Notes under the pieces: generated by a model
Databases searched by the model: none
Told to the model about the DNA's origin: nothing
Seen by the model: the letters and a program-made list of their open reading frames with translations, nothing else
NCBI RefSeq assembly: GCF_001634365.1
Contig: NZ_CP014578.1
Coordinates: 930,001-994,000, forward strand
Reading direction: 5' to 3'
DNA from: Paraburkholderia phytofirmans OLGA172
GTDB lineage: Bacteria; Pseudomonadota; Gammaproteobacteria; Burkholderiales; Burkholderiaceae
DNA length: 64,000 nt
Position numbers and translations under genes: made by a program
Part shown: positions 19,001-27,815 of the stretch, piece after piece
Layout: every line of letters begins with the position of its first letter
Numbering within the stretch: position 1 is the first letter of the stretch

Positions 19001-20565
19001 GCGTCGCGCTGGACGAGGACACGCTGCGCCGTCACGTTGCGCAGTCGCTGCCCGACTACATGGTGCCCGCGTGTTTCATCAGGCTCGACTCGCTCCCGGC
19101 GTCGCCGAACGGCAAACACGATCGCAAGGCGTTGCCGGCGCCGTCGCGCGCAAGCGGCGCGCCGCCGCGCGAGGGCGTCGAGCAACGCATTGCCGATATC
19201 TGGCAGGGGCTGCTGCGTGCCTCCGGCATCGGCCGCGACGACAGTTTTTTCCGGCTTGGCGGCAACTCGATTCTGGCCGTGCGAATGCAGGCGCAGTTGC
19301 GCGATTCGCTCGGTATCGAGTTCCCGATGGCTGCGTTCTACCGTTCGCCTACCATCGCGACACTCGCGGATGGCCGTCGTGAAGACATGATCGAGCGCGC
19401 GCTTGCGGATGCCGCAGAGCCGTTCACCATCGAACACACCGCACCGGCATTGGCTGACGGCGCCGAAGCAGCACCGATCCGCACGATGCTGTTGACCGGC
19501 GCGAGCGGCTTCCTCGGCATTTACCTTTTGCACGCGTTATGCGGCCGGCTCGACAAGGTGGTGTGCCTGCAACGCTGCGCGAGTGCGGCCGCAGGGCTCG
19601 CCGTGTTGCAGGACAAAGCGCGCGAAGCGGGCCTTGCGATCGACTTCAGCCGCGTCGAGGTGATCCCCGCCGATCTTGCCGCGCCGCAGCTTGGACTCGA
19701 CACGCCGCGCTGGGCGCAACTCGCCGCGCAGGTCGACGCGATCCTGCATTGCGGCGCGTTCGTGCATCACCTGCATAGCTATGAGGAGATGAAGCGCGCG
19801 AACGTCGGCGGGACGGAGGCCTTGCTGCGGCTCGCGCTGACGCAGCGGCAAAAACCGTTCTGCTTCATCTCGACGCTGTCGGTCGGCGAGATGCTGGCGG
19901 ACGCCGTGCGCATCGACGAGCAGGTAAGCAACGCGCGTCCGCTGCTGGACAACGGCTATCTGCTGACGAAGTGGGTGGGCGAACAGCGCGTCGCGGAGTG
20001 CGCGCGCCGCTTCGGCTTGCCGGCGGTTGTCGCGCGGCCGGGCAATATCACCGGCGACCGCCGTACCGGCTTTAGCAACTTCGCGCACAACCATTTCTGG
20101 CTGTTCAACAAGGGCTGCCTGCAGCTGGGCGCTTATCCGGATACGGCGCGCGAAGTCGAAATGATGCCAGTCGATCTGCTGGCGAGCGCGGTAACGGCGG
20201 TGGCGCTGCATCCGCGTGCCGGTGTACGGGTGGTGAACCTGAACAACCCCCTCGCGCTGACTCAGCGGCAGTGGTTCGCGGCGCTGGCCGCTTGCGGTTT
20301 GCGCGCCGATCCGCAGGCGCCGGCCGACTGGCAACGGCGGCTGGCGGATCTCGATGCATCGAACGGTCTGGCGCTGATTCGCGATTTTTACGCCGACGAC
20401 CTGTCCGGCGCGCCGTTGCCGGTCGAGCAGTTCGACACGGTGACGGAACTGGCATGGCACGGCGTGGAACTGACGGTCGACTACGCCGCGCTGATCCGGC
20501 TCTACGTCGGCTACTTGCGCGACGCGGGCTTTCTTAAGCCGGTATCGGAGACAGCGGAGTTGTAA
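13072..20565 (+). CDS. Two-module non-ribosomal peptide synthetase, C*-A-T-C-A-T-R
   Basis: 2497 aa. Domain order with landmarks: condensation-like domain (1-430) in which HHxxxDG is degenerate (H131-P-A-L-L-D136-R, catalytic second His replaced by Pro); adenylation 1 (about 444-945, YTSGTTGKPKG at 597, NGKIDR at 918); carrier 1 (LGGHSL, Ser976); condensation 2 with intact HHAIFDG (H1165-G1171); adenylation 2 (about 1474-2030, HTSGSTGKPKG at 1683, NGKHDR at 2013) interrupted by an AEKQ repeat (1620-1663); carrier 2 (LGGNSI, Ser2066); thioester reductase (TGASGFLG at 2142, Tyr2296/Lys2300). The R domain should release a dipeptide as aldehyde or alcohol, possibly cyclising to an imine or pyrazinone as in the AusA type (inference). 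Pocket residues read by eye are DALFLGIVMK (A1) and DALSGGLVMK (A2), without confident substrates. No PPTase, MbtH or tailoring gene is adjacent. TTG start with GAGGT 5 nt upstream. Confidence 0.95.
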   Translation: MEHTSFALTRTQSRTLAHAAAGPNLCAVYRIDGRPDVERLSSAVAQLVAHCRPLAYRLVEAEQGMRWVIRRDVRAQLNVIDLDRRDARDEAAVLSLIDGLCARAFRMDAGLPWAFTLLRAGAHSYLVFACHPALLDRFSLTPLFNALSRAYRGEAPGAPLGIDQQGLLDAERELLASDRLQTDLDFWIGQVGDTSFEWHAPRRQNALADSCFTVRLDAHTGAALRHEAKALGIAPDLLIKLCVHVLLRRMTGSRAVLTAHHQRGRCQRDETIGFDERVRVLKTDFDDTMTLRQFLRHAAARAEMADFHAELPAFEVLHDIERREPGFVRATNVVCETDSLPYDALTLGTLPAALLTPYSRRFSHEDIGVYLDVREEIALHVHSRHPQELDGLRLAFEHLTALLARVGESLEYRLDALDLYTPALRQRCAAWSDGGPLAAPARDVLDLFARTAREHAARPALSGPDAAFTYGQLALAAQRVGAALAALEPAAPDGRDVLIGICVSRGARIVPAMLGVLASGAGYLPLDPQMPDERLRYIVEDAQLRAVIVDAATHERLSALADCALYRIEDLLNEPAAGAATAQCAPADPQRTAYVIYTSGTTGKPKGVVIERGMLAHLIASLTGRYRRDASTRWLQFASVNFDASVLEIFNPLTHGGHLIVAPDAVRTDADALAAFLGAERITHAFLPPAILKLLPRRALPHLDTVLCGGEASDDETIRFWSGVLRLSNIYGPTETTVMATENTFDGDKPANQLGHPLPGYQIHLLDEDGAAVPLGGIGEICIDGAAVSRGYLLRPELTGQKFLANPFGPGRLYRSGDLGRFQPDGAIEFLGRSDFQVKIRGYRIELGEIEASIVEQPEVRSAYVGTCERQGGTALVAWYVGAALEPAVLRSRLAQRLAHYMVPAFLLQIETLPLTLNGKIDRSKLPAPQAGLADPASRAFDAFELAVQAIWSEVLGVPLESVGEHSHFFQLGGHSLLATLVCNRVSASLSAPVKLKTLFEHPQFDAFCARARQSVEQGAALPPLVAQSDAPMPAPVASRLVRMMHTRALGKPDDNAYNIVMRVDFGGAANPLRLHQALVAVLAHNPIFDASFAERGGQLLLLPGTPTPPTDWRIPLESCNAGAIDARAEAMRALCLPLDCAPLWRAQLLMSPQENRTTLLICIHHAIFDGWSFKLLLDELASRYEGKPVSAERLSWFDYGHWAPQLAASPRFAAARDYWMRKLDGVALRTELPFDALQREPNANRSLALHVRSAQMRRLKQIAEAHDMTVPPVLFALYLVWLWRVSGQQQLACAYPYAGRDVPGSEGIYGMFVSMAVLVQRIDTRQGFGELARAVQRQMLDDRDHLLATPYDTDNGQLGALNAIFSLQNGIDLNGLIGEAAYHAEERPPLTSKADLSAIFYLRPDGGLDGRFEYDSSVLHAASVERMAEVFMTLCDAAAHQPDAPVGELAWLSDAQHAQCLSYACGEPLPDAPQSIPARFAEVVAAHASRVAVRCGEQQLSYRELDALSDAIARGLSACVPPGARIGLSMQKSVLLVATVLGTLKAGCAYVPLDPAYPAERLRYFVENCSVDTVLADEPSRRALEAAGLGELRTIDPAVLAAGNAHAEADMQAQAEIDAEKQAEKQAEKQAEKQAEKQAEKQAEKQAEKQAEKQAEKQAEKQSAQSHRPRAVAPEALAYVIHTSGSTGKPKGVLVEHHSVVRMVAGASRALGYAPGSVSTLAASTNFDASVLDLFLALLHGGTLIVLPEEARRDPLLLHSVLKAERVTHASLAPVVVQSLPREPLPDLQLLGFGGDTLDEPSAAWWSERTQLFSLYGPTEITVMASCGQVLPGGPSRIIGKPLPGYRLYLLNAQRQLTPPGSVGEIYIGGENLARGYINQSAMTMEHFVVDPFRDAPYALMYRTGDLGRFLADGTIEYFGRNDAQIKLRGFRIELGEIENCIAAAPGVAHAACRVWGEGEARYLAAYYVAGPGAGGVALDEDTLRRHVAQSLPDYMVPACFIRLDSLPASPNGKHDRKALPAPSRASGAPPREGVEQRIADIWQGLLRASGIGRDDSFFRLGGNSILAVRMQAQLRDSLGIEFPMAAFYRSPTIATLADGRREDMIERALADAAEPFTIEHTAPALADGAEAAPIRTMLLTGASGFLGIYLLHALCGRLDKVVCLQRCASAAAGLAVLQDKAREAGLAIDFSRVEVIPADLAAPQLGLDTPRWAQLAAQVDAILHCGAFVHHLHSYEEMKRANVGGTEALLRLALTQRQKPFCFISTLSVGEMLADAVRIDEQVSNARPLLDNGYLLTKWVGEQRVAECARRFGLPAVVARPGNITGDRRTGFSNFAHNHFWLFNKGCLQLGAYPDTAREVEMMPVDLLASAVTAVALHPRAGVRVVNLNNPLALTQRQWFAALAACGLRADPQAPADWQRRLADLDASNGLALIRDFYADDLSGAPLPVEQFDTVTELAWHGVELTVDYAALIRLYVGYLRDAGFLKPVSETAEL
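17929..18060 (+). repeat. 11 tandem copies of a 12-bp unit inside the NRPS gene
   Basis: The unit GCGGAGAAGCAA is repeated without gaps 11 times; the third base variants GCC and CAG appear in units 7-10. It encodes (AEKQ) x 11, residues 1620-1663 of the NRPS, between the A2 and A3 motifs of the second adenylation domain. Because the unit is a multiple of three, copy-number change would keep the frame and alter only linker length. Confidence 0.97.
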
Positions 20566-20738
20566 AGCGCGGTGCGGGTGCGCGAGCGGCCGGCGGTGCA
20601 TTGCCGGTCACTCGCACACCGAACGGTTGCTCACGTTGCTTTGTAATAGGCGGAAATATGACTGGATTGGTCCGCGGCCAAAACGAGCCTACACTTCGAT
20701 GGCCTCTTGCGAGAGGCATCGGTGGAAGTCTTTCATTT

Positions 20739-20764
20739 AGCCCGCTTCGCGCGGGCTTTCTTTT
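20739..20764 (+). terminator. Rho-independent terminator downstream of the NRPS gene
   Basis: The stem AGCCCGC (20739-20745) / GCGGGCT (20751-20757) with a 5-nt loop is followed by TTCTTTT. It lies 174 bp after the NRPS stop and 49 bp before the convergent argH stop. On the minus strand it lacks a T-run, so it mainly serves plus-strand transcription. Confidence 0.75.
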
Positions 20765-20812
20765 GTGCGCTGCACGCGTTGCCGGACGCGCTAACGCGCG
20801 CCGGGCCGGACC

Positions 20813-22219
20813 TTATTTCAACGCTTCCCGTGCAGCCTTGACCGCCGCGAGCACCTGCTCGGGCGCGGTGCCGCCCGGATGGTTGCGGCTCGCCACCGAA
20901 CCTTCGAGCGTCAGATACGAGAACACGTCTTCGCCGATCAGATGCGCGACGTTCGGCAATTCTTTACGCATTTCTTCCAACGTCAGGTCGGCCAGATCGC
21001 AGCCGCGATCGGCACACACGCGAACCGCCAGCGCCACCGCTTCGTGCGCGTCGCGGAACGGCAGGCCGCGCTTGACCAGGTAGTCGGCGAGATCGGTTGC
21101 CGTGGAGAAGCCTTGCAACGCGGCGTCGCGCATGGCTTGCGGCTTCACCGAGATGCCGGCGACCATTTCAGCGAAGATGCGCAGCGTGTCCGCGACCGTA
21201 TCGACGGTGTCGAACAGCGGCTCCTTGTCTTCCTGATTGTCCTTGTTGTACGCGAGCGGCTGGCCTTTCATCAAGGTCAGCAGGGCGATCAGATGGCCGT
21301 TTACGCGGCCCGTCTTGCCACGCGCGAGTTCGGGCACGTCCGGGTTCTTCTTCTGCGGCATGATCGACGAGCCCGTGCAGAAACGGTCGGCCAGGTCGAT
21401 GAAGCCGACTCGCGGGCTCATCCACAGGACGAGTTCTTCGGAGAAGCGCGACACGTGCGTCATCACCAGCGCGGACGCGGCCGTGAACTCGATCGCGAAG
21501 TCGCGATCGGACACCGCATCCAGCGAATTCGCGCAGATGCCGTCGAAACCCAGCGTCTTCGCTACCGCATGACGGTCGATCGGATAGCTGGTGCCGGCCA
21601 GCGCGGCTGCGCCGAGCGGCAGACGGTTCACGCGCTTGCGGCAATCGATCATGCGTTCGGCGTCGCGCGAAAACATTTCGACGTAGGCGAGCAGGTGATG
21701 GCCGAAGGTGACCGGCTGCGCGACTTGCAGATGTGTGAAGCCCGGCATGATGGTCGACGCGTTCTTCTCCGCCATGTCGAGCAGGGCCGTGCGCAGTTCC
21801 GTCAGCAGGCCGCCGATGCGGTCGATTTCACCGCGCAGCCACAGGCGGATGTCGGTTGCGACCTGGTCGTTACGCGAGCGGCCCGTGTGCAGCCGCTTGC
21901 CGGCGTCGCCGATCAGCGCGGTCAGGCGCGCTTCGATGTTCAGGTGGACGTCTTCCAGATCGAGTTGCCACTCGAACTCGCCTCGCTCGATCTCGCCCTT
22001 GATCTGCGCCATGCCGCGTTGGATCGCGGCCAGGTCGTCGGCGGCGATGATCTTCTGCGCGGCGAGCATCGAGGCGTGCGCGAGCGACCCTTCGATATCG
22101 ACGAGCGCCAGACGCTTGTCGAAGAAAACCGACGACGTGTAGCGTTTGACAAGCTCCGACATCGGCTCCGAGAAGCGAGCCGACCAGGCTTCGCCTTTTT
22201 TGTGCAGTTGGGACGTCAT
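20813..22219 (-). CDS. argH: Argininosuccinate lyase
   Basis: 468 aa, the usual length. It catalyses the last step of arginine biosynthesis, cleaving argininosuccinate to arginine and fumarate. The fumarase/aspartase superfamily signature [12 protein letters not shown] is present, along with [17 protein letters not shown] and the [25 protein letters not shown] segment. The ATG at 22219 ([12 protein letters not shown]) matches the family N-terminus; the in-frame extension to 22327 does not. It is not clustered with other arg genes here. Confidence 0.97.
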   Translation of the reverse strand: MTSQLHKKGEAWSARFSEPMSELVKRYTSSVFFDKRLALVDIEGSLAHASMLAAQKIIAADDLAAIQRGMAQIKGEIERGEFEWQLDLEDVHLNIEARLTALIGDAGKRLHTGRSRNDQVATDIRLWLRGEIDRIGGLLTELRTALLDMAEKNASTIMPGFTHLQVAQPVTFGHHLLAYVEMFSRDAERMIDCRKRVNRLPLGAAALAGTSYPIDRHAVAKTLGFDGICANSLDAVSDRDFAIEFTAASALVMTHVSRFSEELVLWMSPRVGFIDLADRFCTGSSIMPQKKNPDVPELARGKTGRVNGHLIALLTLMKGQPLAYNKDNQEDKEPLFDTVDTVADTLRIFAEMVAGISVKPQAMRDAALQGFSTATDLADYLVKRGLPFRDAHEAVALAVRVCADRGCDLADLTLEEMRKELPNVAHLIGEDVFSYLTLEGSVASRNHPGGTAPEQVLAAVKAAREALK

Positions 22220-22382
22220 GGTGTTGGGCAGTTGAACGAGGTGAGGAGGCTGGCGGCGTTTGCGTACGGTGCAGGCGCCGCCGAAGCGAAGAATGACAGG
22301 GATTTTAACACCGGCGGACCGCATCAAAGACGCCGCCTGCCGGCGGTCACGTATGCCGCAGCGCGCCTCTGCCCTACAGCGG

Positions 22383-23195
22383 CTACTCCCGCACCAGCAC
22401 CACCAGCTTCAGGTCCTCGCGATGCGCCGGCTTGAAGGTGATCTGGTCGTAGACGATGCGGCCGTCGCGCGGATGGTTGAACTCGCGCCGTCCGCCTTCA
22501 CGGCCGCCCACGTCCTGCGACGCCCAGAAGCGGGAGAACGCGTCGCTGGCGGCGGTGAGCGAGTCGATCAGCCCGCGGGTGGGCGCGTCGTTCAGATGGC
22601 GGATCGAGTCGGCGCGGAATTCGGCGGCGAGACGCCGCGCGCGCGTTTCCCAGTCGACGATCAACTCGCGGGCGGCCGGTTCGGTGAAGGTGTAGCGCAG
22701 CAGATTGCGGTCGTGCGTGCCGTCCAGCCAGCCGACGAACAGGTCGGCGGCGCGCGCGTTCCAGGCGAGCGCGTTCCACTGCCGGTCGAGCACGTAAGCC
22801 GGTGCGTTCAGGAGCTGCACGGTTTCGAGCAGGGTGGCGGGCGCGTCGGCGGCGGCCGGATCGGGCTCGGCCGGGTCGCGCTGCGCGGCCAGCTCGAACA
22901 GATAAGCCCGCTCGGCGCGCGACAATTGCAGCGCGACGGCGATGCGCGCCAGCGCCTCGGCGGAGGCTGAGACCGGGCGGCCCTGTTCGATCCACGTGTA
23001 CCAGGTCGGGCTCACGCCGCATAGCTGCGCGACTTCCTCGCGCCGCAAGCCGGGGGTGCGGCGGCGGGGGCCGGGCGGCAGGCCGAGCGCTTGTGGCGTG
23101 AGCCGTTCACGGTGAGCGCGGATGAAATCGCCGAGTGCGCGGGCAGGCGTGGCGTCGAGCGGCGGCGGGTTGTCGGCGGAGGGCGGCGTGGTCAT
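22383..23195 (-). CDS. XRE-type transcriptional regulator with MmyB-like C-terminal domain
   Basis: 270 aa. An N-terminal helix-turn-helix (about 20-85: [43 protein letters not shown]) is followed by a ligand-binding MmyB-like region (about 105-265) with the conserved [20 protein letters not shown] segment. Family members usually repress or activate a divergent gene in response to a small hydrophobic ligand. It is divergent from the methyltransferase at 23370, and a palindrome overlaps that gene's -35 box. The start at 23195 is the ATG that begins family similarity; the longer frame to 24158 runs antisense through the methyltransferase. Confidence 0.9.
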   Translation of the reverse strand: MTTPPSADNPPPLDATPARALGDFIRAHRERLTPQALGLPPGPRRRTPGLRREEVAQLCGVSPTWYTWIEQGRPVSASAEALARIAVALQLSRAERAYLFELAAQRDPAEPDPAAADAPATLLETVQLLNAPAYVLDRQWNALAWNARAADLFVGWLDGTHDRNLLRYTFTEPAARELIVDWETRARRLAAEFRADSIRHLNDAPTRGLIDSLTAASDAFSRFWASQDVGGREGGRREFNHPRDGRIVYDQITFKPAHREDLKLVVLVRE

Positions 23196-23259
23196 TCTTA
23201 TCGGGCAGCGCTTGGACGGGGACGAGGTGGTGCTATCGATACCAGAATAATTGCTTAAC

Positions 23260-23288
23260 TTGTACTGGTACACGGCGGGCTCTATTGT
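23260..23288 (+). promoter_or_regulatory. Promoter and candidate operator for the methyltransferase gene
   Basis: TTGTAC (23260-23265) and TATTGT (23283-23288) are 17 bp apart and fit a sigma-70 promoter. The perfect palindrome TGTAC-TG-GTACA (23261-23272) overlaps the -35 box, a classic repressor position for the divergently encoded XRE regulator. Confidence 0.55.
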
Positions 23289-23369
23289 AACGGTTGGAAC
23301 GGCGCAGCGCCGTCCAGACCGACCGGGCCCAACTCCGGCCCAACCCCACATAGACAACTGGAGCCTTCC

Positions 23370-24122
23370 ATGAAGCACCACGATCAGGTCGCCGACGCCT
23401 TCGGCTCGACCGCCGCCGCGTATTTGACGAGTCAGACGCATGCCACCGGCGCCGATCTGCAGACGCTGGCCGAATCGATCGCCGCGACGCCGGATGCAAC
23501 GGTGCTCGACATGGGCTGCGGCGCGGGTCACGCGAGTTTCGCGGTGGCGCCACACGCAAAAGAAGTGGTCGCGTACGACATCGCGCCGCAAATGCTGGCG
23601 ACGCTCGACGGCGCGGCGAAGGATCGTGGCCTCGCCAACATCCGCACGCGGCAGGGCGCCGCCGAAACGCTGCCGTTCGACGATCATTCGTTCGACTGGA
23701 TCATCAGCCGGATGAGCGCGCACCACTGGCGCGACGTGCCGCTCGCGCTGTCCGAGGTGCGGCGCGTGTTGAAGCCGGGCGGCAAGGTGCTGTTCATCGA
23801 CATCGCCGGCGCCGATCATCCGCTGCTCGACACGCATATTCAGGCGGTCGAAGTATTGCGCGACGGCTCGCATATCCGCGACTACCGCGCTGACGAATGG
23901 ATTGCGTTTTTCGAAGCGGCCGGTTTCAAGGCATCGATCCGCGAGCGCTGGCGCATCGCGATCGAGTTCAACTCGTGGGTGGCGCGCATGCGCACGCCGG
24001 AACCGCGCGTGGTGGCGATTCACTCGCTGTGGCGCAACTCGCCCGATGAGGTGCGCCAGTATTTCGACGTGCAGGAAGATGGCTCGTTCAAGCTCGATGT
24101 GCTGATGGTCGAGGCGCAGTAG
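23370..24122 (+). CDS. Class I SAM-dependent methyltransferase (UbiE/YafE-like)
   Basis: 250 aa. Rossmann-like methyltransferase with motif I VLDMGCGAGHASF (about 45-57), an acidic residue at the end of strand 2 (VVAYDIAPQM), motif II around PFDDHSFDWIISRMSAHHW, and post-II EVRRVLKPGGKVLFIDI. Overall it resembles the E. coli YafE type of small-molecule methyltransferase; the substrate is unknown. It is transcribed divergently from the XRE regulator at 22383, which is the likely controller. Confidence 0.9.
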   Translation: MKHHDQVADAFGSTAAAYLTSQTHATGADLQTLAESIAATPDATVLDMGCGAGHASFAVAPHAKEVVAYDIAPQMLATLDGAAKDRGLANIRTRQGAAETLPFDDHSFDWIISRMSAHHWRDVPLALSEVRRVLKPGGKVLFIDIAGADHPLLDTHIQAVEVLRDGSHIRDYRADEWIAFFEAAGFKASIRERWRIAIEFNSWVARMRTPEPRVVAIHSLWRNSPDEVRQYFDVQEDGSFKLDVLMVEAQ

Positions 24123-24218
24123 GCCGGTGCGGTCTCGCGTCGCGTCGAATGCATCCAAAAAAATGAGATAGTTTCCGCGTGTTACGCTTCGGATTACTAT
24201 GGAATCCGGAGCGTAATC

Positions 24219-24554
24219 ATGAAACGCTTTATATTTTTTCTAATGGCGGGCGTTCTGTTGCCATTCGTTGTGTTCGCGAGGGACTATCAGGACTATTACC
24301 GCGATCGTGGTACCACGTTGCCGCGCGCAGTGTCGTCCGATCCAATGGGTTCCCCCTATTCAACGGGGACGATGATGGGCGGTACCGCGCTTGGTTCTAC
24401 GGTAAACATGCCGCGCCAGGCGCGCCGCGACCATGACGAGCGCGTTCAGTCCGAGCTCGACGAGCGCGAAAAGCGGGCACAGGCGTGGCGCGAGCCTCCG
24501 CTCAAATTCAACATTCCCCCGCCGGAAATGCCGAAGCCGGGTGCGGTCAACTGA
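24219..24554 (+). CDS. Small exported protein, function unknown
   Basis: 111 aa. A signal peptide (KRFIFFLMAGVLLPFVVFA) with probable cleavage after FA precedes a Tyr/Asp/Arg-rich start (RDYQDYYRDRG). A charged helical stretch follows (RQARRDHDERVQSELDEREKRAQAW), then a Pro-rich end. No known domain is recognised. The stop codon lies inside the loop of the terminator hairpin. ATCCGGAGCG upstream of the ATG gives a usable ribosome binding site. Confidence 0.75.
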   Translation: MKRFIFFLMAGVLLPFVVFARDYQDYYRDRGTTLPRAVSSDPMGSPYSTGTMMGGTALGSTVNMPRQARRDHDERVQSELDEREKRAQAWREPPLKFNIPPPEMPKPGAVN

Positions 24555-24575
24555 CCCGCACCCGGCTTCGTCTTT
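24535..24575 (+). terminator. Terminator overlapping the end of the small exported protein gene
   Basis: A perfect 12-bp stem AGCCGGGTGCGG (24535-24546) / CCGCACCCGGCT (24556-24567) has a 9-nt loop that contains the TGA stop. It is followed by TCGTCTTT. The last codons of the gene therefore form the 5' arm. Confidence 0.75.
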
Positions 24576-24614
24576 CCAACGGTTGATTCGATCGCTTATT
24601 TAATCCGTGCTCGA

Positions 24615-27600
24615 TCAGCCCGTATTACGCAGGCCCGCCGCAATCCCGTTGATGCTCAAATGAATCCCGCGCCGCACGCGCGCGTTGGTATCGCCCGCGC
24701 GGTGGCGCTTGAGCAACTCCACTTGCAAGTGATTGAGCGGGTCGAGATACGGGAAGCGGTTCTTGATCGACCGCGCGAGCAGCGGGTTCTCCGCGAGCCG
24801 TTCGCTCTTGCCGGTGATCTCCGACAATACCTTCGACGTACGCTCCCATTCCGCGACGATCCGCTCGAATACGTGCTTGCGCAGCTTCTTGTCCGACACG
24901 AGCTGTGCGTAGCGCGAGGCCACCGCGAGGTCGGTCTTCGCCAGCACCATGTCCATGTTGGAGAGCAGGTTCGAGAAGAACGGCCAGGTCTTGTGCATCT
25001 TCTTGAGCAGCGCCAGACGGCGGATGCGCTCGGCGTCGCTCGGCGCGCTGTCCAGATGCGCGGCCACGGCGCTGCCGAAACCGTACCAGCCGGTCAGCAG
25101 CAAGCGGCATTGACCCCATGAGAAGCCCCACGGAATCGCGCGCAGATCTTCGATCTTGCGTTGCTTCGGGTCCTGCAATTTGCGCGAAGCCGGACGGCTG
25201 CCGATGTTCAGCTCGGCGATTTCGGAAATCGGCGTCGACTCGAAGAAATACTCCTTGAAGCCCGGCGTTTCGTAGACCAGCGCGCGATACGACGCCATTG
25301 CCGCGTCGGACAATTGCTGCATCGTTTCTTCGAAGGCGGGCAGTTGCGCGGGCGCATTGCCGTGCGGCAACAACGAGGCTTCGAGCGTCGCGGCCACCAC
25401 GGTTTCCAGATTGCGCCGGCCGATTTCCGGGTTGCCGAACTTGCTGGCGATCACTTCGCCTTGCTCGGTCAAACGGATCTGGCCGTCGACGGTGCCCGGC
25501 GGCTGCGACAGAATCGCCTGATACGTCGGGCCACCGCCACGGCCAACCGTGCCTCCGCGTCCATGGAACAGGCGCAGGGTCACGCCGCGCTCATTGAACA
25601 GCGACACCAGCGCCAGTTCGGCGCGGTACAGCTCCCAGTTCGACGTCAGGAAGCCGCCGTCCTTGTTGCTGTCCGAATAGCCGAGCATCACTTCCTGCTC
25701 GTTGCCCTGATGTTCGATCAAGGCATCCACGCCCGGTAGCGCGATCAAATCGCGCATGATATGCGGCGCGTTGCGCAAGTCGGGGATCGTCTCGAACAAC
25801 GGGATCACCATCAGCCCGGCTTGCGCGGGATCGTGCGCGTCGCCCAGACGGCCGTGCAGCAGGCCGGTTTCCTTTTGCAGCAACATCACTTCGACCAGAT
25901 CGCTGACGGTCTCCGTGTGCGAAATGATGTAGTTGCGCACCGCGCGCGCGCCGAACTTCTCGCGCGTGACGCGGGCCTCTTCGAGCACGCCGAGTTCGCT
26001 CTTCACGAGATCGGAGTACTCGGCGTAGGGCAGGCGCAACGGGCGCGGCTGCGACAGTTCGGCGAGCAGCACCTTGAGCTTGTCTTCTTCTGAGAGCGAC
26101 GCATAGTCGTCTTCGACGCCTGCGCGTTTCAGCAACTCGGCGATCACCGCTTCATGGATGTCGGAGCTCTGGCGCAAGTCGATGCTCGCCAGATGGAAGC
26201 CGAACACTTCGGCGGCGCGCGCGAGCGGCGACAGGCGGGGTGCCGCGAGCGGCGCGCCATGATGCTCGGCGAGCGAATCGATCAGCACGTGCAGGTCGCG
26301 CACGAATTCGGCGGCGTTGTCATACGGTTTGGCACGCACCGGCGCCGCGCCGCGGCCCGCGCTGCGCACCGGCACGCTGCCTTCGCCGAGACGCACGCGC
26401 GCACTGGCCGCGAGCCGGGTGTACATGCCGATCAAGGCGCGGCGATACGGTTCGTCGGTACGGTGTGGGGACTGGTCGGGCGAGGCGGCTGCGAGTTCTT
26501 TCAATGCGTCGCTTGCGCCGGCCAGCAGATTCGACACCGACAACTCGGCGCCCAGCTTGTGCACCTGCTCCATATAGTGTTCGAAGATCACCGCAGCCTG
26601 GCGGGTGATCGCGTGCTCGAGCGTTTCGGCCGTGACGTTCGGATTGCCGTCGCGATCGCCGCCGATCCAGCTGCCCATCTGGAAGAACGGCGGCAGGCGT
26701 GCAGCGAGGCCGTGCTCGGCGAGCGCTTCTTCGATGTCGGCGTAGAGCGCCGGAATTTCTTCGAGGAAAGTGGCGCGGTAATACGACAGCGCGTTTTCGA
26801 TTTCATCGGCAACCGTCAGGCGCGAGTCGCGCAGCATCCGCGTTTGCCACAGCGACGTGACGCTGGCACGCAGCATCGCTTCGTTACGCGCGCGTTCGCG
26901 GTTGGTCAACGGCTGATCGCGTTCGGCGAGCAGGCGCGCGACGTCGTGCTGCGCGTCGAGAATGCTCTTGCGCTGCACTTCCGTAGGGTGCGCGGTCAGG
27001 ACCGGCACGATCAACGCTTCGTTGAAGAACTGCTGCAGGACCGGCGTCGCGGCGGCGCCCGCCTCGACGAGCCGTTCGAGCGCATGCGCGATGGTGCCCG
27101 GTTGCGAGGTCGAGCCGGCCAGCGCGTGAATCCGGTGACGGCGATTGCGGTGGCGGTCTTCAGCGATATTCGCAAGATGCGAGAAGTAGCTGAACGCACG
27201 CACCACGCTGACCGTTTGCTCGGGGCTCAGCGAACGCAGTTTCTTGTCGAGCGTCTGGGCGGCGGCGTTGTCGTCCTCACGGCGAAAACGCACGGCGGTC
27301 TGGCGGATCGTCTCCACGACGTCGAACACCGCGTCGCCTTCCTGTTCGCGCAGCACGTCGCCGAGCAGGCGTCCCAGATATCGGATGTCCTGGAATAGCG
27401 GATGATCCTTGTCGTCGCGCGAGCGGCCGCTGCTTTTCGACGCGGGCACGATCGTATCCAGCGAAACCGCCTGCAGCGTGGGCGCGTCAGCGGCCTGCTG
27501 CGCGGCTTCGTTTGCATCGGCCTTGAGCTTCGGGGACCTGGCTTTGGCCGGTTTCAGCGCGTTGGCGGCGTTCGCGGCGTGCGTCGCCTTGTTTGTCTTG

Positions 27601-27815
27601 ACGGCCTTCGCCGTCTTGTCGGTCTTCGCGGGCGCGGAGGCTTTGGCGGCTTTGGCGACGTTAGCGGCCTGGCTTGCCTGGGCTGCTTTGCCGGCGCGTT
27701 TGGCCGGTGTGGATGGGGCAGCCGTTGCGGCGGAGGCAGAAGCGGCGTCCGCCGCTTGAGCGTTGGGCGATGCAGTGTTGCGGCGGGCAGGGCGCGCCGA
27801 TCCGGAAGACGTCAC
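24615..27815 (-). CDS. ppc: Phosphoenolpyruvate carboxylase with a long basic N-terminal extension
   Basis: 1066 aa. It carboxylates PEP to oxaloacetate, replenishing the TCA cycle. Catalytic signatures are present: [16 protein letters not shown] (His in TAHPTE), [30 protein letters not shown], and the C-terminal [13 protein letters not shown]. The conserved core starts only near residue 135 ([15 protein letters not shown]). The first 135 residues are an Ala/Lys/Thr/Ser-rich, histone-H1-like tail (repeated [17 protein letters not shown] words). The enzyme is usually 880-1000 residues, so the extra length is this tail. It is transcribed divergently from hemC. Confidence 0.97.
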   Translation of the reverse strand: MTSSGSARPARRNTASPNAQAADAASASAATAAPSTPAKRAGKAAQASQAANVAKAAKASAPAKTDKTAKAVKTNKATHAANAANALKPAKARSPKLKADANEAAQQAADAPTLQAVSLDTIVPASKSSGRSRDDKDHPLFQDIRYLGRLLGDVLREQEGDAVFDVVETIRQTAVRFRREDDNAAAQTLDKKLRSLSPEQTVSVVRAFSYFSHLANIAEDRHRNRRHRIHALAGSTSQPGTIAHALERLVEAGAAATPVLQQFFNEALIVPVLTAHPTEVQRKSILDAQHDVARLLAERDQPLTNRERARNEAMLRASVTSLWQTRMLRDSRLTVADEIENALSYYRATFLEEIPALYADIEEALAEHGLAARLPPFFQMGSWIGGDRDGNPNVTAETLEHAITRQAAVIFEHYMEQVHKLGAELSVSNLLAGASDALKELAAASPDQSPHRTDEPYRRALIGMYTRLAASARVRLGEGSVPVRSAGRGAAPVRAKPYDNAAEFVRDLHVLIDSLAEHHGAPLAAPRLSPLARAAEVFGFHLASIDLRQSSDIHEAVIAELLKRAGVEDDYASLSEEDKLKVLLAELSQPRPLRLPYAEYSDLVKSELGVLEEARVTREKFGARAVRNYIISHTETVSDLVEVMLLQKETGLLHGRLGDAHDPAQAGLMVIPLFETIPDLRNAPHIMRDLIALPGVDALIEHQGNEQEVMLGYSDSNKDGGFLTSNWELYRAELALVSLFNERGVTLRLFHGRGGTVGRGGGPTYQAILSQPPGTVDGQIRLTEQGEVIASKFGNPEIGRRNLETVVAATLEASLLPHGNAPAQLPAFEETMQQLSDAAMASYRALVYETPGFKEYFFESTPISEIAELNIGSRPASRKLQDPKQRKIEDLRAIPWGFSWGQCRLLLTGWYGFGSAVAAHLDSAPSDAERIRRLALLKKMHKTWPFFSNLLSNMDMVLAKTDLAVASRYAQLVSDKKLRKHVFERIVAEWERTSKVLSEITGKSERLAENPLLARSIKNRFPYLDPLNHLQVELLKRHRAGDTNARVRRGIHLSINGIAAGLRNTG

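Noticed and set aside
20879..22435. Plus-strand frame of 518 codons
   Set aside because: Shadow of argH; composition is typical of high-GC antisense frames.
23196..24158. N-terminal extension of the XRE regulator frame
   Set aside because: It runs antisense through the methyltransferase gene and through the divergent promoter; the family start is the ATG at 23195.
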